This document shows, in pieces, positions 1-6,000 of a DNA stretch of 6,521 nucleotides. The translations under genes were made by a program, and so were the position numbers. The DNA comes from Flavobacteriales bacterium UBA2619 (GTDB lineage Bacteria; Bacteroidota; Bacteroidia; Flavobacteriales_D; Sanyastnellaceae), in the NCBI GenBank assembly GCA_002339135.1, contig DDJR01000053.1, forward strand, positions 1-6,521, given 5' to 3'. Below the pieces are notes generated by a model. It saw only the letters and a program-made list of their open reading frames with translations. It was not told the DNA's origin and did no database searches. Every line of letters begins with the position of its first letter. Position 1 is the stretch's first letter.

Positions 1-87
1 ATAAAAGAAAATAAAGTGGAAGGGAAAGACATATTACTAAAAGGCAGCAGAGGCATGGAAATGGAGCGCCTTCTACCGCATCTGTAA
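1..87 (+). CDS. murF: C-terminal end of a probable MurF ligase (5' truncated by window edge)
   Basis: An open frame enters from the left edge and ends at TAA 85-87, giving 28 residues that end in LLKGSRGMEMERLLPHL. The pattern 'ILLKGSRGMxMERL' close to the stop is typical of the C-terminus of UDP-N-acetylmuramoyl-tripeptide--D-alanyl-D-alanine ligase. That enzyme is the cytoplasmic, ATP-dependent ligase that adds D-Ala-D-Ala to the peptidoglycan precursor. Only this tail is visible, so the ATP-binding and catalytic motifs cannot be checked. The gene lies 15 bases upstream of tyrS on the same strand and the two could be co-transcribed. No terminator is visible between them, although tyrS may also have its own promoter. 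The identification rests on one short motif; another Mur ligase is the main alternative. Confidence 0.72.
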   Translation: MKENKVEGKDILLKGSRGMEMERLLPHL

Positions 88-90
88 ACT

Positions 91-98
91 TATATTTG
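91..98 (+). promoter_or_regulatory. Possible Bacteroidota -7 promoter box of tyrS
   Basis: TATATTTG is an exact match to the Bacteroidota sigma factor -7 consensus TAnnTTTG. It ends four bases before the tyrS ATG at 103. The matching -33 element (TTTG or TTG about 17-21 bases upstream) is poor: only a TTC at 71-73 with 17-base spacing is found, inside the murF tail. If used, transcription would begin at or within a few bases of the start codon, giving a leaderless or nearly leaderless mRNA. Confidence 0.5.
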
Positions 99-102
99 CA
101 CC

Positions 103-1374
103 ATGGATCTGATAGAAGAATTAAAATGGAGGGGGATGTTGCACGACATCATGCCCGGGCTAGAAGAACAACTGGCAAAAGAAAGCACATCAGGATATGT
201 GGGTTTCGATCCTACAGCTGACTCATTGCATATCGGCAATCTTGTACCTGTGATGCTTCTATTGCACTGGCAAAGAGCTGGGCACAAGCCGGTAGTACTG
301 GTCGGTGGAGCAACGGGTATGGTTGGAGATCCAAGTGGAAAGACAAAGGAAAGGCAGTTGCTAGATCTGAATGTCATGCAGCACAATCTCAACAGTCAGA
401 AAAATCAACTGCGGAAATTTCTTCAATTTGATGGGGTGAATGCGGCTCGTGTCGTGAATAATTTTGATTGGTTTAAAGACATTAACTTTCTTGAATTCAT
501 CCGTGATGTCGGAAAACACATCACGGTGAACTACATGATGTCTAAGGATAGCGTTAAAAATCGCTTAGAAGAAGGCATGAGTTTCACAGAGTTCACATAC
601 CAACTTGTTCAGGGATATGATTTTTATCACCTTTGGAAACATGAGGATTGCAAAGTGCAAATGGGTGGTTCCGACCAATGGGGAAACATCTTAACAGGAA
701 CTGAGCTCATCCGTAAAAAAGGATCTGGACATGCGTTTGCATTAACAGCCCCACTGATTACAAAAGCAGACGGAAGTAAGTTCGGGAAAAGTGAAGGCGG
801 GAATATCTGGATTGACAAGAAACGCACTTCGGCATATAAATTTTATCAATATTGGCTTAATATAGCTGACGAAGACGCCGGAAAATTCATTAGAATATTC
901 ACACTTAAAAGCAAAGAGGAGATCGAATCCCTTGAAGCTTCACATGCTGAAAACCCTCGTGCGAGAATCGTACAAACATCTCTTGCAGAAGATGTTACAG
1001 TAAGAGTACACTCAGATAAAGATCTTAGAACAGCTGTCGCTGCATCTGGCATCTTGTTCGGGAAGAGTGCCAAGTCTGATCTAGAAAATCTTCCTGAATC
1101 GGAATTCCTTTCTGTATTTGAAGGCGTCGACAAAGCAACAATTTCATCGAAACTGTTGGGTTCTGGAGTTGGGCTTATAGACCTGTTAAGTGAGCACACA
1201 GGTTTTTTATCATCCAAAGGCGAAGCGAGAAGAGCTCTTAAAGAGAACAGCATTCGGTTAAACAAAGACTTAGTGGATGAGAACAAATCAGTCGAAAGCA
1301 GTGATTTGTTGAATGGGAAACACTTGTTGTTGCAGAGAGGAAAGAAAAATTACTTTCTGGTTTCAGTTGACTAG
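103..1374 (+). CDS. tyrS: Tyrosyl-tRNA synthetase (class I, TyrRS)
   Basis: The enzyme charges tRNA-Tyr with tyrosine using ATP in the cytoplasm. The 423-residue length is normal for bacterial TyrRS. The class I signatures are present: HIGN (43-46, the HIGH motif) in 'DPTADSLHIGNL', and KFGKS (226-230, the KMSKS loop). Tyrosine-pocket residues can be placed by family pattern: Tyr32, the GDPSGK segment (75-80), Tyr166, Gln170 and Asp173, and GGSDQWGN (188-195). The C-terminal part from about residue 355 is an S4-like RNA-binding domain ('SSKGEARRALKENSIRLN'). The ATG at 103 is chosen because 'LIEELKWRGMLHDIMPG' is a conserved N-terminus in this family. The internal ATG at 136 follows GGAGGGGG with no spacing and would remove conserved sequence. 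No convincing Shine-Dalgarno sequence precedes 103. The gene lies downstream of the murF tail and converges on the LuxE-like gene with an 11-base gap. Confidence 0.98.
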   Translation: MDLIEELKWRGMLHDIMPGLEEQLAKESTSGYVGFDPTADSLHIGNLVPVMLLLHWQRAGHKPVVLVGGATGMVGDPSGKTKERQLLDLNVMQHNLNSQKNQLRKFLQFDGVNAARVVNNFDWFKDINFLEFIRDVGKHITVNYMMSKDSVKNRLEEGMSFTEFTYQLVQGYDFYHLWKHEDCKVQMGGSDQWGNILTGTELIRKKGSGHAFALTAPLITKADGSKFGKSEGGNIWIDKKRTSAYKFYQYWLNIADEDAGKFIRIFTLKSKEEIESLEASHAENPRARIVQTSLAEDVTVRVHSDKDLRTAVAASGILFGKSAKSDLENLPESEFLSVFEGVDKATISSKLLGSGVGLIDLLSEHTGFLSSKGEARRALKENSIRLNKDLVDENKSVESSDLLNGKHLLLQRGKKNYFLVSVD

Positions 1375-1400
1375 TTTCATACATCCTAGACTGAAAGCAG
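1357..1400. terminator. Imperfect inverted repeat over two convergent stop codons; possible two-way transcript end
   Basis: CTGGTTTCAGT (1357-1367) can pair with ACTGAAAGCAG (1390-1400), ten of eleven pairs with one G-G mismatch. Inside it, CTAG at 1371-1374 can pair with CTAG at 1386-1389 across a three-base bulge, leaving an 11-base loop. The CTAG copies contain the TAG stop codons of tyrS (+) and of the LuxE-like gene (-). There is no T tract on either side, so this is not a standard intrinsic terminator. It could serve as an mRNA 3'-end stabiliser or a weak terminator, or be coincidental. Confidence 0.35.
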
Positions 1401-2432
1401 GTTACACCCTCTTACCTCAGAATGGTCAAAGCGACCGACCACTTCAAAGTCGTGGCTTTCTTCGCTTTTCATACTGCCCAAATCGGAGGTAGATATAAAG
1501 GCGCAACTGTCAATGTTCGCTAGGTCTACAATTTGAATTCTTCCTGTTCGACCTGGCTTCAGTATGGTACCAGGATCTGAAGGATCCCTAACGACAACAC
1601 GCATCCAAGATGGTGGAGTGAAGTAACGACCATCTAAGGAGTAAGCTTGAGAAAGAAGCTCGGTCATTCCATACTCACTTATAATTTTTGAATTCGGGAA
1701 TACCTTCCTGATGCGAGAATGAACTTCACTTCTAATGGGCTCCCTGCCATGCCCTTTCATACCTCCCGTTTCAACAATTGTGAATGTTGAGTCTAACAGT
1801 TCAACTGGAATCTTCGAGACATTGTCAGATTCGAGAAGATGTAAAAGAGCATGAGTTACGCCTATAAGAACAATATCACCCCCTTGTGAAATCGACCTAG
1901 TTAGGTCTTTTAACAAGGCATCTCTGTTGTTTAGGTAGAAACGCTCAGTTTTGCCTGACGCTTTCATAAAGGACCGCGCCATCTCAACAAGTGATGCGTT
2001 TTTTCGTTCTAAGTACCCAGGGAGCAAAGCGAACAAAGTAAGGTTTTTAACAGGACTCACCAAACTGGAAAAAATTCGATTCGAAACCTCGTGGTACCAA
2101 TCAATACTGCGCACTCTGTGACTCGATCTCTTACCGGTATTAGTGGTTCCTGAACTTTGGTAAATAATTTCAGGAAGAAAATCCCCTGTAGTTATTTGGT
2201 GATTTTTAAAGGCCTCGACCGGTAGAAAGGGAATGTCTTTGTACTCCGTAATCGAATCTGGATGAACCGTTAACAGTTCGACAAACTTCTTGTAAGTTGA
2301 GTTGTACTGAACTTGAAATCGAAACATCTCAATCGCGAGATTCTCGAAATCAGAATCTTTCTGTACATTCATTTCTCGCAAACGGAAAGTCAATTCACGG
2401 TGGGTTTTTATGAAATTATCTTCGATGGACAT
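1386..2432 (-). CDS. LuxE/PaaK-like acyl-protein synthetase (acyltransferase)
   Basis: This 348-residue protein has ANL-superfamily adenylation signatures in order: SSGTTNTGKRS (93-103, phosphate-binding A3 motif), ETGGMKGHGRE (221-231), SEYGMTEL (252-259, A5), TSDLG (315-319, A7-like) and GRFDHSEVRGCNL (333-345, A8-like). It ends just after this, so the C-terminal lid domain of ordinary acyl-CoA ligases is absent, as expected for the LuxE family. In bioluminescent bacteria LuxE activates a fatty acid as acyl-AMP and holds it on a cysteine near the C-terminus. Cys343, six residues from the end, is a candidate equivalent. No luxC, luxD or luxAB lies beside it, so a role in light production is not suggested and the substrate is unknown. 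The N-terminal 'FRFQVQYNSTYKKF' segment (37-50) is also typical of Bacteroidota members of this family. The ATG at 2432 has no obvious ribosome binding site. The gene is divergent from the lipoprotein gene (33 bases) and convergent with tyrS. Confidence 0.88.
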   Translation of the reverse strand: MSIEDNFIKTHRELTFRLREMNVQKDSDFENLAIEMFRFQVQYNSTYKKFVELLTVHPDSITEYKDIPFLPVEAFKNHQITTGDFLPEIIYQSSGTTNTGKRSSHRVRSIDWYHEVSNRIFSSLVSPVKNLTLFALLPGYLERKNASLVEMARSFMKASGKTERFYLNNRDALLKDLTRSISQGGDIVLIGVTHALLHLLESDNVSKIPVELLDSTFTIVETGGMKGHGREPIRSEVHSRIRKVFPNSKIISEYGMTELLSQAYSLDGRYFTPPSWMRVVVRDPSDPGTILKPGRTGRIQIVDLANIDSCAFISTSDLGSMKSEESHDFEVVGRFDHSEVRGCNLLSV

Positions 2433-2460
2433 TGCGCTAAGTTCGGAAGTGGTAGCTTCG
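2432..2460 (+). promoter_or_regulatory. Possible promoter of the lipoprotein gene
   Basis: TTG at 2432-2434, 18 bases, then TAGCTTCG at 2453-2460 resembles the Bacteroidota promoter (TTG ... TAnnTTTG) with one mismatch in the -7 box. The box ends five bases before the ATG at 2466, nearly the same geometry as in front of tyrS. It fills the 33-base divergent gap. A second near-match, TATCTTCG at 2417-2424, lies inside the start of the LuxE-like gene. Confidence 0.35.
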
Positions 2461-2465
2461 TATCA

Positions 2466-2963
2466 ATGAAAAAGTTAAAAAATAGTTACATCGTGTTATT
2501 TATAAGTATGGGTCTAGTGAGTTGTCTTCCCGAAGCAAACTATCCAATCGAACCTGTGATAAAATTTATCGCTTTTGACATCTCAGAGGACAACACCGCT
2601 GTTCTATCAATTGAATTCACAGACGGAGATGGGGATTTAGGACTCAACTCTTCTGATATCCTCCCACCTTTTTGCAGCACTTGTGATCACCACTTTAACC
2701 TCATGTGCGAATACGATGAACTCAGAGATGGGGAGTGGACACATATTCCACTTGTCCCAGCGCAAGGACAAGTTCCCTTTTACTATCGGGTTCCTCGTGT
2801 AAATCCTTCGGGCTCGAACCCCGCATTAAAAGGCGTTATTGAAATCGCAATGAATACATGGAGTCTTCAATCAGAATATGACACGTTGAGATATCGAATC
2901 ACGTTAGAAGACAGAGGTCTCAACCTATCCAATGAAGATACCACGATTGTAATCCTTAAATAA
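2466..2963 (+). CDS. Small Bacteroidota-type lipoprotein of unknown function
   Basis: The product has 165 residues. The N-terminus is a lipoprotein signal: positive MKKLKN, a hydrophobic stretch, then the lipobox LVSC with Cys20 as the lipidated residue, so it should be anchored in a membrane, probably the outer membrane. The mature part contains FTDGDGDLG (51-59). Asp53, Asp55, Asp57 and Asp64 have EF-hand-like spacing (1, 3, 5, 12) and could bind calcium. Cys70, Cys73 and Cys81 may form a disulfide or metal site. Similar 'FTDGDGDLG ... PFYYR.P ... LKG.I' proteins recur in Bacteroidota as uncharacterised lipoproteins; I know no function. I chose the ATG at 2466 over an in-frame ATG at 2313, because the longer form would bury the signal peptide and run antisense through the 5' end of the LuxE-like gene. 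A strong terminator follows the stop. Residues after Cys20 (LPEAN) do not match the lysine/acid surface-export motif described in some Flavobacteriia. Confidence 0.85.
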   Translation: MKKLKNSYIVLFISMGLVSCLPEANYPIEPVIKFIAFDISEDNTAVLSIEFTDGDGDLGLNSSDILPPFCSTCDHHFNLMCEYDELRDGEWTHIPLVPAQGQVPFYYRVPRVNPSGSNPALKGVIEIAMNTWSLQSEYDTLRYRITLEDRGLNLSNEDTTIVILK

Positions 2964-2996
2964 TCTGCTGATTGGCTTCTGTCAAAATGAGATAAT

Positions 2997-3027
2997 AAAA
3001 AGGCACTCCTTGCGGAGTGCCTTTTTT
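2997..3027. terminator. Bidirectional Rho-independent terminator
   Basis: This is a perfect stem, GGCACTCC (3002-3009) with GGAGTGCC (3014-3021), closed by a four-base TTGC loop. It is flanked by A5 (2997-3001) and T6 (3022-3027), which extend the pairing. Both strands therefore show a GC-rich hairpin followed by a T run. It lies 33 bases after the lipoprotein stop and 38 bases beyond the stop of the convergent large gene, so it should end both transcripts. The remaining intergenic bases (2964-2996 and 3028-3065) show nothing else. Confidence 0.95.
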
Positions 3028-3065
3028 ATAAGTATAATGATTTCTTAATATAAAGCTACAGAAGC

Positions 3066-6000
3066 TTATTCGCAAGTCGTTCCAAATGCTGACAGGAATG
3101 AAAGAAGGTCGGCTGCTGTCACAGTTCCATCTCCATTAATGTCTGCAGGACAATCGTTTCCTCCAACGGTAAACGTACATGTGCCATCATCTATAGAAGC
3201 TCCATTTGTGAAGTTGTCTGCGTCTGGGTAAGTACATCCGTAACAGTCATAAGTACAAGTTGAATTGTCAGCTAAGTAAGCTGTGGCATTGAAGTTACAT
3301 GCAGTCTCGTCGTTGCAACCAAATGCAGAAGAGTTCGCAGCTCCAGGTGTACCACCATCAATCCAAGAGGCTTGCCAATTCGAACCAAGCTCATTGTCCA
3401 TGCCAAGTGTACCAGAAGAATATTCGACCAACACTTCTGGGATATACTCTAAAGTTGCACCTCCACCGTTTGGATCGCCAATTAGTGTTGCTCCTAAAAT
3501 ACTGAATCCTGACCCAGGCCATCCTGAAGAAGCATAATCTACAGCATCTACAACGTTTCCAAAAGCATCTTGTAAAGACACCTCTTCACCTGAGTTAGAG
3601 AAATTACCGAGCTCCATCTCAAATACTTGGTAACCATTGCCAGAATAGTTTGATGTGCTTGCAGGTGATACAGTCAGGATTAGAAATTCACCTGCTCCTA
3701 TAGATGTTCCGTTAGGGAAAACAAGTCCCAACTGTGCAGCTCCTGAAGCTGAGTTATAAAACTCATATCCGCTCAAGTCAGCAGAAAGGTCACCTGCATT
3801 GTATAGTTCACAGAACTCCCAATCCAAATCATCACCTTGAGATGTGCTGGGGTTAAAGTGAATTTCGTTAATCACAATCAAAGGAAGTGTGAAGTAACAT
3901 GTTGAGTTATCTGCATTTGTAACAGCAACATTGTAGTTTAACGCTGCAGCATCATCACAACCTGTGATCACACAAGACCCGTCATCAACTACAGCAAGAG
4001 GGTTGTAGTTGTCTGCATCAGCATTCATACAACCAGGTGTTGAAGAGCAAGATCCATCATCTTCTGCAGCGAGTGCATCATAGTTGACGAATGTTGAATC
4101 CATACAGCCTAGACGAACAACGTCTGAAGAGTTGCGTGGGACTAGCTTCCAAGATCCGTAAGAGAAGAAGTTAGGAGCAGTAACCCGGTATGTAGCACCT
4201 AAGGCAACTACTGCAAACATCACTCCATCAACATCAACACTGTCACCTACAGCATCGTACCCCAAGTTAGCTACCATTGCGTTACCCGATCCATCGTCCA
4301 ACAACCAATCTCCGTAACCAGCATCCGCATTAGATACTGGAGCCAGAACTTGAGTCAAAACACTTTCCCATTGCTCATCATTCATTGCACTGGTAGATAA
4401 CAACTCTGCAGCTGGAAGTTCGTTTTCAGAAGAAAGAATGGTAGGGGTAGCGCCTCCGATTTGACGTAAACCGTAGACCTCACTCACTGAACCTGAAACC
4501 TCTAGAAGATCACCAACAGAGGCACCTGTTCCAATACACCAAATAGCTGAAAATGCACCTGTTCCGTTTTGAATAACATAAGAAGCATTTCCTGCTAAAG
4601 AACCTGAAGCATCATAAACAGCAGTGACAATTCCTCCTGTGACAACTTGGCCACCAAAAGCTCCATTGTGGATGTCTTGTACTGTCAAATTAGGAATAAA
4701 GATGCAAGAACCATCATCTGTCGTTGCAGAAGGGTCATAGTTGGCTGCTGACGCATCCATACAACCATTAGTATCAGCAGCACAACCACTTGTGAATACG
4801 TGTGCAGCAATATTTGTCCAGTCATTTTGATCATAGACAATCCATTCTCCATCAAACTCATTCGTACCAGCAGAAGCTAACCACATTCCCATGTTACCAG
4901 CATTGACATCAGCTTTACGTACCAGAGTATGGTCCTTTGTTGCATCTGCAATTCCTGATACAAAAAAACCATATCCAGGATCAGGTCCGATTTCTCCAAT
5001 GAGATCTATCATCACTGTATCAGCACCCACAATTTCTGCCAATCCCCAAGTATCATCACCATTAGACATGTACGAGTATGTCATGTCTGCAACTGCTTGT
5101 ATAATTGCATCAGCTGAAGGGTGAGCAACAATGTATGTGCTGTTCGGAGCTACAGTAGCTCCAGCAGGGAAAGTGAACGTCCAGTAATCAAACTGTTCTG
5201 TCACGTAGCTCGCGTCTGGTGTGTCACAACCATTGTTGCAATTTGCAAATGTGTATTGGTCTAAAAACACCGTAGATGAAGTCGGGTTATATAGCTCAAT
5301 GTATTTGTTGTTCGAAGAACCTTCTGCAATCTCAGACACGAAAAGGGTACAAGATGCTCCAGTGAAATTACAAGATCCATCATCTAAAGACGCAGCAACG
5401 TTGTAGTTGTCTGCATCTGCTCCTGTGCAACCGTAAAGAAGAACGTCGTTCTCATCACGTGGTTGAATTTTAAAGTTGCTGAACCCGTAGTCCAGTGCAC
5501 CAGTCACTTGAACAAGCGCACCCAACGTAACAATTCCAGCTCCAAGAGCATCGTATGCCTTATCGTCAACGCGAACAGCTCCTGTGGCGTCGTCTAACGA
5601 CCACTCACCATAACCTAGTGCGTCATCATTTACTGTCCCTGTAGTCTGAACTAACACACCTTCCCATTGTTCAGCAATTACATCCGCAGTAGCAAGAATT
5701 TCAGCTGCAGGAAGTTCATTTCCTTGGCTTAAAATAGTAACTGAAGGTGATTGAAGTTGCGTTAAATCGTAACTCTCAACAACTGTCGCTGTAACCTGAA
5801 CATCGTCTCCAATCTGAAGAGACACATCCGAACCGTTAACCCAAATACCCGAATAAGCACCTGACCCATCCTGGATCGTTGCGAGAGCTCCATAAACACC
5901 AGTGACAATACCAGAAGTTAATACAGCTAAACCTTCAAAAGCACCAGTTTCTTGCCCCATTTGAATTTCAGCAATTGCAGTAAAAGGAGAAGCTTCACAT

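Noticed and set aside
128..138. Alternative tyrS start at ATG 136 preceded by GGAGGGGG
   Set aside because: The purine run touches the ATG with no spacing, it encodes the conserved Trp-Arg-Gly, and the start would delete the conserved family N-terminus.
846..1286. 146-codon open frame antisense to tyrS
   Set aside because: It is fully inside a well-supported gene, has no recognisable domain, and is a shadow of tyrS codons.
2313..2465. Longer N-terminus for the lipoprotein, starting at the ATG at 2313
   Set aside because: It would overlap the 5' end of the LuxE-like gene antisense and place 51 unrelated residues before a clear lipoprotein signal peptide that starts at 2466.
3283..3537. Plus-strand open frames inside the large gene (also at 4891-5124, 5221-5406 and 6155-6349)
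   Set aside because: They are antisense shadows of a continuous, domain-rich minus-strand frame, with no start signals or recognisable domains.
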